Source of the DNA: Chloroflexota bacterium
GTDB lineage: Bacteria; Chloroflexota; Anaerolineae; JAAEKA01
Length of the DNA stretch: 64,000 bases
Assembly (NCBI GenBank): GCA_034717495.1
Contig: JAYELL010000091.1
Span: 1 to 64,000, forward strand
Direction: 5' to 3'
In this document: piece by piece, positions 54,407-63,171 of the stretch
Position numbering within the stretch: position 1 is the first letter of the stretch
How the letters are laid out: each line of letters starts with the position of its first letter
Program-made: the position numbers and the translations under genes
Notes under the pieces: model-generated
Database searches by the model: none
What the model saw: only the letters and a program-made list of their open reading frames with translations
Told to the model about the DNA's origin: nothing

Positions 54407-55369
54407 CTAGCTGCGTTTTCCACGATTGAGGGTCAAAATGCCCATTTTGTACAGCATACGCTGTGTTGTGTCGGACACCAGATACTTTCCGGCCAGCGCC
54501 GACAATCTGGCTCGTTCACTGGCCGTCAATGGGTCCAGTGGCGCGACCGGGTAACCAAAGGCTTCCAGCGTTTCCCCGGCGACTTGCTCCGCCATCTTCT
54601 GGTCGAAGGGCGCCATCTCGTTTCGCCATCTCTGGACACTGGCAGAGGAAATGGGTTGCAGGACCTCAACATGAGTTGTCTTGCCTGTTGATTTCCTCGA
54701 TTCCCGGGTGTGATCCAGCATGGCCGGATGGAATGTTTCTCCGAGGAACTGGCAGAGCTTTTGGGCGACGGGTCCCGGCGATTCAACCAGGGATTCGTAA
54801 TGGACCTCCAAATAGCGGTCAGGACCCAGTAGCTGGCCTGCAGCCCGTCCTGTCTCAACGTTTCTGACCCAATTCCTGAGCAGGTAGTAGCTGTCCATAT
54901 AGGCACGCGTTGCGCCCCACTTATTTTTTGCGGACAGGGTAACATCCCGTCCGTCACGGACCACATGGATGAACTGGGCCGTTGGGAAAATCCTGTTGAG
55001 CGCGGGAATGAACCGGACATAACCGGGTGTCTTGTCACCCCATCTGGCAGCGCCATGGGGCTCAGCCTTTAGCCGGTAGAGGGCATCGAGCAGGAATGTC
55101 AGTCGCGGTTCTGCTAATCCGGCATAAAACGCTGAAGTGTCCACGACCAGATCTCGCCAGGCGCGGTTTAGATCTCCGATCCTGTGCAAAACGCCCTGCG
55201 CTTCGGCTTCCGTGAGGATTTCATCAGCATCTTTTCCCAGGAAGGGAATGAAGCCCGTTTCGTCGGGGATGACTATCCGCGGGTGGCTGCTGAGGATGAA
55301 CCTGAGCAAGGTTGTGCCCGAACGGGGGCTTCCGACCACGAAAATGGGCTGTTCGATCAACTGAGCCAT
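54407..55369 (-). CDS. PAPS-dependent sulfotransferase
   Basis: This 320-aa enzyme would transfer sulfate from PAPS to a hydroxyl group of a glycan or other acceptor. It has the 5'-phosphosulfate loop FVVGSPRSGTTLLRF (residues ~10-24) and the 3'-phosphate motif IHVVRDGRDVTLS, plus RWGDKTPGY, as in bacterial and eukaryotic sulfotransferase_3 proteins. It lies 16 bases after a paralogous sulfotransferase gene. No signal peptide is present, so it acts in the cytoplasm on precursors. Confidence 0.9.
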   Translation of the reverse strand: MAQLIEQPIFVVGSPRSGTTLLRFILSSHPRIVIPDETGFIPFLGKDADEILTEAEAQGVLHRIGDLNRAWRDLVVDTSAFYAGLAEPRLTFLLDALYRLKAEPHGAARWGDKTPGYVRFIPALNRIFPTAQFIHVVRDGRDVTLSAKNKWGATRAYMDSYYLLRNWVRNVETGRAAGQLLGPDRYLEVHYESLVESPGPVAQKLCQFLGETFHPAMLDHTRESRKSTGKTTHVEVLQPISSASVQRWRNEMAPFDQKMAEQVAGETLEAFGYPVAPLDPLTASERARLSALAGKYLVSDTTQRMLYKMGILTLNRGKRS

Positions 55370-55384
55370 GCGATTGATCAGGTC

Positions 55385-56341
55385 CTATATTGGTGGCATT
55401 ACGCCTAGCGTCTGTAGACCGCGTCGGCCAGTTTGCAGGGTTGTATACTTCATCTTCAGGGCAGCGAAGCGGGCTTGCTCTTTTGCTGACATAGTGCCAG
55501 GGTCGGTCATCGCGTAGCCCAACCGTTCAAGCTCGCTGCCCGCAATGCGGTGGAAAAGACGGAGATCTTCTGGTGCCATTTCCGCCCGCCAGCGCTCGAT
55601 GCGCTGCGTCCCAGGCGCCTGGCGCACAGGATCGTGGAAACTCCCGGCAATGATCTGTTTTTGGCCCAACAACTGGGGCCGCGACATGTCAGGATAAAAC
55701 TGTTCGCCAAGGAAACCGCAGATTTTTCGTAGTTCCTGGTCAGGATCTGCCACCAATTGCTCGTAGCGAAGTTCGTGGAAGTGCTCATTGCCAATCCGGT
55801 GGCCAGCTTCCTGGGCTTCACCGATACGCCGGACCCAATTACGGGCTGCGAAGTAGATGTCTATGTGATATTCCTTGTTTCCCCACTTGTCCAGCATCGA
55901 TAGCGCAGCATCCCGCCCATCCCGGATGAGGTGAATGAACTGCGCGGCGGGAAATAACTGGTTCAGAAGAGGCACATAGCTGCTGTAGATGGGCGTCTTG
56001 TCTCCCCAACGTTGCGCGCTGTACTGCTGCGCATAAAGGCTGTACAGGCTGTCCAGAAACGCCGCTGGTTTCTTGGGCGACATGGATCTCCAGATCTCCT
56101 GGGGATCGGGAGGCGCGCCCTGCCACTCCTTGGCAAAGCGATAGCGCCCGAAGATGATATCCAACATTTCCGCTACCTGCTTTTCGCTCAGATTTCCCGT
56201 CGGATTACCCAGAAAAAAACGTGGAATGAAATCAGATTCAGGCGGAATGTAGATGCGCGGATGGCTGCTGAGCATGAATCGCAGCAGGGTTGTTCCTGAG
56301 CGATGTACACCTATGATAAAAATCGGACGATTGCTTGGCAT
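55385..56341 (-). CDS. PAPS-dependent sulfotransferase, paralogue of its neighbour
   Basis: This 318-aa protein has the PAPS loop FIIGVHRSGTTLLRFMLS and the 3'-phosphate motif IHLIRDGRDAALS. It shares RWGDKTP and the aromatic/Arg motif ARNWVRRI with the next sulfotransferase, so the two are tandem duplicates that have diverged considerably. ATG 56341 has no clear Shine-Dalgarno. It is divergent from a third sulfotransferase gene, with only 47 bp between the two start codons. Confidence 0.9.
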   Translation of the reverse strand: MPSNRPIFIIGVHRSGTTLLRFMLSSHPRIYIPPESDFIPRFFLGNPTGNLSEKQVAEMLDIIFGRYRFAKEWQGAPPDPQEIWRSMSPKKPAAFLDSLYSLYAQQYSAQRWGDKTPIYSSYVPLLNQLFPAAQFIHLIRDGRDAALSMLDKWGNKEYHIDIYFAARNWVRRIGEAQEAGHRIGNEHFHELRYEQLVADPDQELRKICGFLGEQFYPDMSRPQLLGQKQIIAGSFHDPVRQAPGTQRIERWRAEMAPEDLRLFHRIAGSELERLGYAMTDPGTMSAKEQARFAALKMKYTTLQTGRRGLQTLGVMPPI

Positions 56342-56353
56342 TGTGCGCTGGGT

Positions 56354-56382
56354 TTGACGCTTCAGATTCAGTCTGGTAGTAT
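56354..56382 (+). promoter_or_regulatory. Promoter giving a probable leaderless sulfotransferase mRNA
   Basis: TTGACG (56354-56359) and TAGTAT (56377-56382) are 17 bases apart. Six bases separate the -10 from ATG 56389, so +1 falls on the ATG. No Shine-Dalgarno is present. Confidence 0.6.
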
Positions 56383-56388
56383 CCGGCT

Positions 56389-57402
56389 ATGATCCACTCA
56401 CCGGTGCTCATCCTTGGCTGTCCGCGGTCTGGCACGACTCTTCTCTACAGCATGTTGTCGGAGATATCGTCCCTCTGGTCGCTCGGCTATGAGAGCAAGG
56501 CAATCATCGAACAGCATCATCATCCCGACCAGAAGGATTGGCAATCAGGCGTTCTGGTTGCCAGCGATTTGACCGATGTGTCCCGGATACAGATGCTGGA
56601 CGCTTTTGAGCGATATGCTGCACCGGGTTCTTTCTGGAGCCAGATCAACCGTGTACGCAGCGGCCTGCGGGGCAACCCGGCATGGCGGTGGGTGAAAGGG
56701 CGGGGCCGGACGAAAAAAGCCGGCTCTGGCGTCAGCAGCGCGGTGCCTCAACAGGGCCTCAACGCCGTTCGGACTGCGGCGCGGTTGCGCACTACGATCA
56801 CGGGGCGTCAGAGTACCGCCATTCGTCTCCTGGAAAAGACACCGGAGAATTGCCTGCGTTTACCCTTTTTGTTGGCGCTGTTCCCTGATGCCAGCGTCAT
56901 CTATCTCACGCGCGACGGCCGAAGCAATATCAATTCACTGATCGAGGGCTGGCAACAGCCCCATCTTTTTCCGGGCTACCAGGTCCCGGTTGAACTGTCG
57001 ATTCCTGGCTACAGCCGGCCTCGCTGGGCATTTACCTTGATTCCTGGCTGGCAGGAACTGACCAGCAGTCCTCTGGAAGAGATCTGCGCCTGGCAGTGGG
57101 TTCGCTGCAACGAGGCCGTGTTGGAGCATCGGAGCCAGACCGGCGCCGCCGTACCCTATCTGACCATTCGTTACGAGGATCTGATCGGCAATCCCGGGCC
57201 GGTTTTGCGACAGATTGCGCAGTTTCTCCACATCGATTACGAACGGGACCTGGCTCGTTTCTCCAGCGATTTACCGCAGATCAATGTGGTTTCCTCGCCC
57301 GCTCAGGACAAATGGCGCCGGCAGAACCGGGATGCGATTGAACGGGTCCGACCGCTGATCGCGCCTATGATGCACCAGCTTGGCTACGATAGCAAGTTCT
57401 GA
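56389..57402 (+). CDS. Third sulfotransferase, on the opposite strand
   Basis: This 337-aa sulfotransferase has the PAPS loop LILGCPRSGTTLLYSML at the start and IYLTRDGRSNINSLIEGW as 3'-phosphate motif. It is less like the two leftward copies (an LLEKTPEN motif replaces RWGDKTP). It is the only gene in the 46-64 kb locus read rightwards. Its promoter places transcription start on the ATG. Its 3' end overlaps the 3' end of the converging glycosyltransferase gene by 19 bases. Confidence 0.88.
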   Translation: MIHSPVLILGCPRSGTTLLYSMLSEISSLWSLGYESKAIIEQHHHPDQKDWQSGVLVASDLTDVSRIQMLDAFERYAAPGSFWSQINRVRSGLRGNPAWRWVKGRGRTKKAGSGVSSAVPQQGLNAVRTAARLRTTITGRQSTAIRLLEKTPENCLRLPFLLALFPDASVIYLTRDGRSNINSLIEGWQQPHLFPGYQVPVELSIPGYSRPRWAFTLIPGWQELTSSPLEEICAWQWVRCNEAVLEHRSQTGAAVPYLTIRYEDLIGNPGPVLRQIAQFLHIDYERDLARFSSDLPQINVVSSPAQDKWRRQNRDAIERVRPLIAPMMHQLGYDSKF

Positions 57403-58517
57403 TAAAAGGCCAGTAGCCTGCTTTCCATCTTTTCCCAGTTGTAGTGTGTTTGAACAAGACTCTGCCCCTGGCGCCCCATGACCAGCCCTGCCTGGGGGTC
57501 CCGCAGGATGCGCAGAATCGCCTGGGCATGCGCGGTGGGGTCATCAGCGGTCACCAGATAACCGTTTTTTCCGTCGTGGACGAATTGTCTCGTTGAGGGC
57601 AAGTCGCTGCTGACCACCGGCACGCCATATGCCATGTACTCGAACAACTTGGTTGGGATGTTCTTTTCGTTTTTGGGCACAGGTTGCCAGGTGACCCAGC
57701 CGACAGCAGCCTGCTGCAGGTAGTCGCCAATCTGCTCAAAGGGCACCCGGCCGGTGACCGTTACCGCGGCCTCGATTCCTCGCTGGCGAGCATCCCGGAG
57801 CAATTCCTCCTGCAAATCGGGTGGCATGAAGTGGCCCACCAGCAGCAGCTTTGCCTCGGGCATCTGCCGGGAAACCTGGTGGAAAGCTTCCATCATCAGG
57901 CGGGAGCCCCGATTGCGCTCCAGGCCTCCCAGGTAAAGCACGACGGGGTCTTTACGTGCGCTTGTCGCGGTCGCAGCAGCGGCATCCTCGACGAATTTCA
58001 TGGATGGAAAGTTGAATAGGGTGATCTTTGGGCGGTCGACGTTTCTGAAGGGAAGGGCGATCTGGTCGTCGGCGAAAATAAGCCCGCTTTGAAGCCGCGC
58101 CAGGAGAGGTTCCAACCAGCCGAAGGCCCAGGCAATCGGTTGGCGCAGCCAGCCCGGCATGTAGTCCTTGACGCGGATGAAATCGGCGTTGACTTCGTGG
58201 ACGTCGTAGACCGTAGGCTTGCCCGTGCGCAGGCGAAGCCAGGGGGTAACCAGTGTAAGCTCCGGATCATGGAAATGGTAGATGTCTGCCTGAGTTTCCC
58301 AGGCACGTTGGAGTAGTGAAACCCAGAGCCTCGGCCGTTGCCAGCGTGGGATTCTGGGCAGCGCAACGATGCGCACACCATCTTTGACCTCATCGCGATC
58401 ATGAATTGCGATCAACGTTACTTCATAACCGGCTCGTCGCAAACTGAGAGCCTCCCGGAAGAAGACGCGATTGTCCAGAGCAATGTGGACGCTGGAAAGG
58501 ATACAAACGCTGGGCAT
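57384..58517 (-). CDS. GT4-type glycosyltransferase
   Basis: This 377-aa GT-B enzyme has an N-half of YDVHEVNADF and ADIYHFHDPELTLVTPWL (acceptor domain). The C-half contains VVLYLGGLERNRGSRLMMEAF, LLLVGHFMPPDL and the donor-binding loop IPTKLFEYMAYGVPVVSSDLPS with its acidic pair. The family transfers a hexose, HexNAc or uronic acid from a nucleotide sugar. ATG 58517 follows GGAGGT by nine bases, and GTG 58520 is an alternative. It lies downstream of the flippase gene in the same direction. Confidence 0.9.
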   Translation of the reverse strand: MPSVCILSSVHIALDNRVFFREALSLRRAGYEVTLIAIHDRDEVKDGVRIVALPRIPRWQRPRLWVSLLQRAWETQADIYHFHDPELTLVTPWLRLRTGKPTVYDVHEVNADFIRVKDYMPGWLRQPIAWAFGWLEPLLARLQSGLIFADDQIALPFRNVDRPKITLFNFPSMKFVEDAAAATATSARKDPVVLYLGGLERNRGSRLMMEAFHQVSRQMPEAKLLLVGHFMPPDLQEELLRDARQRGIEAAVTVTGRVPFEQIGDYLQQAAVGWVTWQPVPKNEKNIPTKLFEYMAYGVPVVSSDLPSTRQFVHDGKNGYLVTADDPTAHAQAILRILRDPQAGLVMGRQGQSLVQTHYNWEKMESRLLAFYQNLLS

Positions 58518-58658
58518 CACCCGGCCACCTCCAGGGCAACCGCAGTTCTCCTTAGCTTGATTCGATTCTTAGTTCCGGTCAACGGAAAGGGCGCCACTCT
58601 GTTGTTCACTTTGTGGTTTCTCTTCAGCAGTTGCATCGGTGCCTCGCCCTTACAGTAC

Positions 58659-60116
58659 TCAGCCTGTCGATCTGCCAGGCCACAATTGTCTAAGCATGGC
58701 CAGCATTTCGAGCACCTGTGCCCGCTCCAGGAGGAGCAATATGCCCAGATACGTGGTGCTGAAAGCAGTCGTTTTCAGGATCGCTGTGTACCAGTTTGCA
58801 TTATCGATCCCCAATCCACTGAGCACGGCGAAGGTTGCTGCAATGCCCAGGACCAGGGCCAGGCTCGGAATGGCGAACATGCGCCGCAGGGAAAAGTCAA
58901 CGTGGCTTCGCGCCTGCCAGAACAGGATCGCCATGCCTGCGATCAACATGGCATCGACTGCCAGTGCAACTCCGGAAATGCCGAAAGTAGCTCCCAGGGT
59001 GAAGAGACCGATCAGCAGGATCACCAGTTGAGCCGTTCTTGCTCTTACCAGGACTTCTGGACGCCCAACCGCAATGAAAACGTCTCCGACGGTGGTCTTG
59101 ATGGGATCAAGCAGCGTGAATACCAACATCAGACGAAATGCATCGAGCATGGGGAGCCACTTCTCTCCCAGCAACAGAAGAATAAACTCGGGTGCGACCA
59201 GCAACAGGAGCCCGGCAAGCAAGAATCCAGTGCGGACCAGGAACGCATTGGTGCGAAAAAACGCCTGGGAGAGGCGGTGACGATCGTTTTTCAGTTCAGC
59301 ATAGGTGCCGCCGGCAACCAGGTTGATGGGCATTGCCAGGAAGCGACGGGGATAGATGGCAAAGGTGTACGCCCTGGAGTAGAATCCCAGGGCTGTGGCG
59401 CCCAGATAGAATCCTGTCCAAAGGTCATCGATCTTGTCCAGGGCTTTCATGAGCGCGACCGCTACAAAATTGCGGCTGCCAAAGCGCAGATAGTAGTCCA
59501 CAACTCCCGAAAACCAGGCCAGGTGAGGCCGCCAGACTGGCCGCCAGACATAGAGCACGAGCAGAGTCAAGAGCATGGCTGTCAGGTCGGTGGCGAGCAA
59601 CGCCCAAAGATCAGCTCCTCGAAATGCCAGTGCGATCGCAACCATTGTGGTCGCCAGCGCTCGCAGCACTTGAAGCAGCGCCAGCCGTCGATGAACCACC
59701 CGCCGGGTCAGGATCAGCCGGGGAGTTTCGGCAAGCTGCATACCAAAAGTGGCGATCAGCAGAACCAGAATCGCCGTGCGCAACGGGTTTTCTGCAAAGA
59801 CCCAGGCAGCCGCGCCCAGAAGAACAGCCCAAACCAGCAAAAAGACAAGCTTGAGCGAAAAATGAACTGCGGCAGCCCGGTCTTCGTTTTCAGTCTCGGG
59901 CGCCCGGTGTAGAAATGCCCCGCCCATTCCGAAATTGGGCAATATTACCGTGAGCCCCACAATCGCGCTGGCACCCGCATAGACACCAAAGGTATCTACG
60001 GGCAGCATCCTTGCCAGCAAGATGGAGCGGACAAACAGCACCGCCACGGTAATGATGCTGGCGCCGATGTTCCACGATGCTGACGTGATGCTGCGCTTGG
60101 AGAGGCTTTCACTCAT
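58659..60116 (-). CDS. Polysaccharide flippase (Wzx/MurJ-like, MATE/MOP superfamily)
   Basis: This 485-aa protein has twelve to fourteen membrane helices and the Polysacc_synt_C/oligosaccharide flippase layout. It starts KRSITSASWNIGASIITVAV and continues FVRSILLARMLPVDTFGVYAGASA, a typical first pair of helices. It should flip undecaprenyl-linked repeat units across the membrane. No Shine-Dalgarno is evident at ATG 60116. It lies 51 bp after the glycosyltransferase stop, so it probably belongs to the operon that begins at the right window edge. Confidence 0.9.
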   Translation of the reverse strand: MSESLSKRSITSASWNIGASIITVAVLFVRSILLARMLPVDTFGVYAGASAIVGLTVILPNFGMGGAFLHRAPETENEDRAAAVHFSLKLVFLLVWAVLLGAAAWVFAENPLRTAILVLLIATFGMQLAETPRLILTRRVVHRRLALLQVLRALATTMVAIALAFRGADLWALLATDLTAMLLTLLVLYVWRPVWRPHLAWFSGVVDYYLRFGSRNFVAVALMKALDKIDDLWTGFYLGATALGFYSRAYTFAIYPRRFLAMPINLVAGGTYAELKNDRHRLSQAFFRTNAFLVRTGFLLAGLLLLVAPEFILLLLGEKWLPMLDAFRLMLVFTLLDPIKTTVGDVFIAVGRPEVLVRARTAQLVILLIGLFTLGATFGISGVALAVDAMLIAGMAILFWQARSHVDFSLRRMFAIPSLALVLGIAATFAVLSGLGIDNANWYTAILKTTAFSTTYLGILLLLERAQVLEMLAMLRQLWPGRSTG

Positions 60117-60167
60117 GGGTCGGTCGACGGTAAAATGAACTGATTTCCAGTCGGGCCGGGTGATGGC

Positions 60168-61268
60168 TCAGCCCTGGATAGGTTTTTCCATGACGCTCAG
60201 ATAGAGATCGGTGATCTTATCGCGGATACTGGGCCAGGAGAAGGTTTCTGCGTTCTGGACGGCCGCCCGGCTCAGACGATAGGCCAACCGGGGATCGTTT
60301 GCGATGCGAACTACAGCATCTGCCAGGGCCTGCTCATCGCCAGGTTCAACCAGGAGGGCGTTGACGTTGTTCTCAACGGTAAAGGGAACGCCTCCAACGG
60401 CTGTCGCCACGATGGGCAAACCACTTGACGAGGCCTCCAAAAAAGTCGAAGGTTGATTGTCCACTGTACTGGTGCTGATGAAGATGTCTGCATTCTCATA
60501 GTGTGTCTTGATTTCCGCAAAGGGCACGCGACCTGTGAAGGTCACTGGAAGGCTAAGGCTGCGGCTGAGCGCTTCGGTTTCGGATCTCAATTCTCCTTCA
60601 CCAATCATGGTGAGCATTGCGTCCGGAAGTCTTTGTTTGATCCTGGCAAAAGCTCGCACCATCTGTTGGGGGTTGCCGACCTGGTTGAACTGTTTGATCC
60701 ACAATAAACGCTGCCCCCGCCACCTGTCGCGAGCAAAACACTCGGCTGGTTTTGCTGAAAACTCTTCTTCGCGTACCAGGTTCGGAATGATTACAGGGTG
60801 AATGCCGAGCGCTTCGAATACCGGCGCCGTGTACCGGGATAGCGCAATCAATGCGTCGATGCGCGCCAGAGGCGCGCGCGCGATCGCTTTGTGACGCTGA
60901 ACGAACTGGGCGGCCTTGCCGCCATGATAGGTAGCGACTACAGGCAGACCCTTCAAGCGGCCGACCAGCAGCGAGGCGCTGATTGGCAGATAAAAACCCC
61001 AGTAGGAGGAGAGGTGCACGTGGACCAGATCGCCCCCCTGTGCTGCACGCCACAGCCTGCCCGGTACAATCACGGACTGGGCAAAGGGCAACAGGGCACG
61101 CCCCACTCCCCCCCAGCGGCGCAGGCTTTGCACGTTGGTGTCCACTGAATGCACGTCAACGCCATCGTTGCGCAGGTACTCGCTGAGAAGCTCCACCTGG
61201 GTAGTGACGCCACCGGGCCTGGGATAGTGGGGCCCCACCATGCAGACGCGGCAGTCCTGCAGCCTCAT
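60168..61268 (-). CDS. GT4-type glycosyltransferase
   Basis: This 366-aa GT-B enzyme has the N-terminal loop MVGPHYPRPGGVTTQVELLSEYL and the SSYWGFYLPISASL acceptor segment. The C-half carries HPVIIPNLVREEEF, LTMIGEGELRSETEAL and the donor site IFISTSTVDNQPSTFLEASSSGLPIVAT with its acidic pair. I choose ATG 61268. The open frame runs up to 61445 but that extension overlaps the aminotransferase gene and is not glycosyltransferase-like. AGAGGT lies 12 bases upstream. Confidence 0.9.
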   Translation of the reverse strand: MRLQDCRVCMVGPHYPRPGGVTTQVELLSEYLRNDGVDVHSVDTNVQSLRRWGGVGRALLPFAQSVIVPGRLWRAAQGGDLVHVHLSSYWGFYLPISASLLVGRLKGLPVVATYHGGKAAQFVQRHKAIARAPLARIDALIALSRYTAPVFEALGIHPVIIPNLVREEEFSAKPAECFARDRWRGQRLLWIKQFNQVGNPQQMVRAFARIKQRLPDAMLTMIGEGELRSETEALSRSLSLPVTFTGRVPFAEIKTHYENADIFISTSTVDNQPSTFLEASSSGLPIVATAVGGVPFTVENNVNALLVEPGDEQALADAVVRIANDPRLAYRLSRAAVQNAETFSWPSIRDKITDLYLSVMEKPIQG

Positions 61269-61302
61269 GCTGCGACTACGACCTCTCTGCAGGTTTCGCG
61301 AA

Positions 61303-62400
61303 TCATTCGTAGAATTCACTGATTGCTGCGGCAATCTGGTGCTGTTGGGCTTCCGACAACTCGGGAAAGATAGGCAACGACAGCACTTCACTGCCGGCCT
61401 GTTCTGCCACGGGAAATGTGCCCTCTGCCAGGCCCATATCAGCATACATCTCTTGCCGGTGCAGGGGGAGAGGGTAATAAACCATGTTGCCGATTCCCCG
61501 CGCCTTCAGGAATGCAGCCAGTTCATCTCTATGGGGAGCCCGAATCGTATACTGGTGGTAAACATGGTGGACATCAGGGCGCACATAGGGCGTCGTGACA
61601 GGCAAGTCTGCCAATAGCTCATCATAGCGATCTGCAACCCGCCGCCGCGCCGCCTGCCATTGATCGAGGTAAGGGAGCTTGACCCGTAACACGGCTGCCT
61701 GTATGGTGTCCAGCCGGCTGTTGAATCCGATCACTTCATGGAAATAGCGTGTCTTTCCTCCTTGTCTGCGCAGGATGTCGATTCTTTCAGCCAGGCAGGC
61801 ATCGTTGGTAACAACCATGCCTGCATCTCCGAAGGCGCCCAGGTTTTTTGTGGGATAAAAACTGAGACAACCTATGGAACCCATGCTGCCGGCTCGACGG
61901 CCCTTGTCTTCAGCACCGATCGCCTGGGCGGCATCCTCGATCACGGCAAGGTCAAATGCCTGCGCGGTCGCCAGGATGGCATCCATGTCCGCGGGTTGGC
62001 CGTAGAGATGCACGGGAATGATGGCCCGGGTGCGGGGGGTGATGGCTGCTTCGATCTGCTGGGGATCGATATTGAAGGTGTCCGGTTCGATATCGACGAA
62101 CACCGGCGTTGCTCCGCTACGGGTGATGGTGTTGGCCGTTGCCACGAAGGTGAACGGGGTCGTAATGACCTCGTCCCCAGGTCCAATGTCAAGCGCAGCC
62201 AATGAGAGTCGCAAAGCATCGGTGCCCGATGCCAGGCCGACACCATGGGCACAGCTGCAATAGGCCGCGACTTCCCGTTCCAGGGCTGCCACATCGGGGC
62301 CGAGGACGAACCAACCACTATCCAGGACTCCCTGCAGGGCTTCTGCAATTTCCCCGCGGATCGAGTCGTACTGTGTCTTCAGGTCCAGAACTGGGATCAT
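61303..62400 (-). CDS. DegT/DnrJ/EryC1/StrS-type sugar aminotransferase (WbpE-like)
   Basis: This 365-aa PLP enzyme transfers an amino group from glutamate to a keto-sugar nucleotide. Motifs are SGTDALRLSLAALDIGPGDEV, ITTPFTFVATANTI, VHLYGQPADMDAI, DAAQAIGA (PLP phosphate pocket) and the PLP-lysine segment SFYPTKNLGAFGDAG. WbpE-type enzymes act on the 3-keto UDP-GlcNAc uronic acid made by the WbpB-like enzyme, and both are in this locus. ATG 62400 is behind GGAGGT at eight bases. The acyltransferase gene is 21 bp upstream. Confidence 0.92.
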   Translation of the reverse strand: MIPVLDLKTQYDSIRGEIAEALQGVLDSGWFVLGPDVAALEREVAAYCSCAHGVGLASGTDALRLSLAALDIGPGDEVITTPFTFVATANTITRSGATPVFVDIEPDTFNIDPQQIEAAITPRTRAIIPVHLYGQPADMDAILATAQAFDLAVIEDAAQAIGAEDKGRRAGSMGSIGCLSFYPTKNLGAFGDAGMVVTNDACLAERIDILRRQGGKTRYFHEVIGFNSRLDTIQAAVLRVKLPYLDQWQAARRRVADRYDELLADLPVTTPYVRPDVHHVYHQYTIRAPHRDELAAFLKARGIGNMVYYPLPLHRQEMYADMGLAEGTFPVAEQAGSEVLSLPIFPELSEAQQHQIAAAISEFYE

Positions 62401-62421
62401 AGATGGATACCTCCAGGCGCC

Positions 62422-63171
62422 TCATTGATTTTCTACCAACTCGGCATCCGGCACATCCCGAACGATGCGGGCCGGCGAGCCCATGACGAGTGTCCGGGGC
62501 GGGACCGAGCGCGTGACTATCGATCCGGCGGCTACAAAAGCCTCACTGCCCACCTCGATGTTGGGCAACAATGTGGCGCCTGCGCCGATCCGTGCACCCC
62601 GCCGAATGACCGCGCCACCGCGCTCGCTGAAGCGCTTCTCGGTTCGTCCCATGGTGTTGTCATTGGTCGTGACTACGCAAGGTGCGATGAAACAGTGCTC
62701 TTCGATGGTGGACCAGGCTGCAATATAGGCGCCCGACTGGATTTTGGTTCGACTGCCGATGGTCACCTCGTTCTCCACGGTGACATGGGTACCAACGATC
62801 ACACAATCGCCGATGGTACATTGTTCGCGCACGAAGGCAAGATCTCCGACGAGACTCTGTCGTCCGATGGTGGTGCCTCTGTAGATCACAGCCCCTGTAC
62901 CGATGCCTGTGCCACCGTCGATTCTCAACGGCGCCAATGACTTCGGTATCTCGACGGTGCTCGTGGAGGCAGGTCTGGGGGGACGGCCAAGAACGGCGTG
63001 GTCGCCAATGTGGCAACCCTGACCAACCTGTGTGCCCGCGTGGACTACGGCATAATGCCCAACGACACATCCCCTGCCAAGCTGTGCGCCAGCTTCGATG
63101 ACCGCGCCAACTCCCACGCTACAGTCCTTTCCGATCTGGGCCATGGGGTCGATGTGCGCTGTTGTGGTCAA
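62422..63171 (-). CDS. Left-handed beta-helix acetyltransferase (WbpD-like)
   Basis: This 249-aa protein is made of hexapeptide repeats ([LIV]-G-x-x-x-x), for example AQIGKDCSVGVGAVIEAG, CVVGHYAVV, CHIGDHAVLG and a later run ARIGAGATLLPNIEVGSEAF. It ends with the typical MGSPARIVRDVP. WbpD acetylates the 3-amino group of the UDP-uronic acid made by WbpE, which suits the neighbouring aminotransferase. The start is TTG 63171, seven bases after GGAGGAGG and overlapping the uridine kinase stop by four bases (TTGA). Acyl donor and sugar are inferred from context only. Confidence 0.88.
   Translation of the reverse strand: MTTTAHIDPMAQIGKDCSVGVGAVIEAGAQLGRGCVVGHYAVVHAGTQVGQGCHIGDHAVLGRPPRPASTSTVEIPKSLAPLRIDGGTGIGTGAVIYRGTTIGRQSLVGDLAFVREQCTIGDCVIVGTHVTVENEVTIGSRTKIQSGAYIAAWSTIEEHCFIAPCVVTTNDNTMGRTEKRFSERGGAVIRRGARIGAGATLLPNIEVGSEAFVAAGSIVTRSVPPRTLVMGSPARIVRDVPDAELVENQ

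Noticed and set aside
58338-59912. A 524-codon open frame antisense to the flippase gene
   Set aside because: It is rich in Gln, His and Ser with no membrane or domain pattern, and the opposite frame is a clear multi-helix flippase. The openness follows from the codon bias of the real gene.
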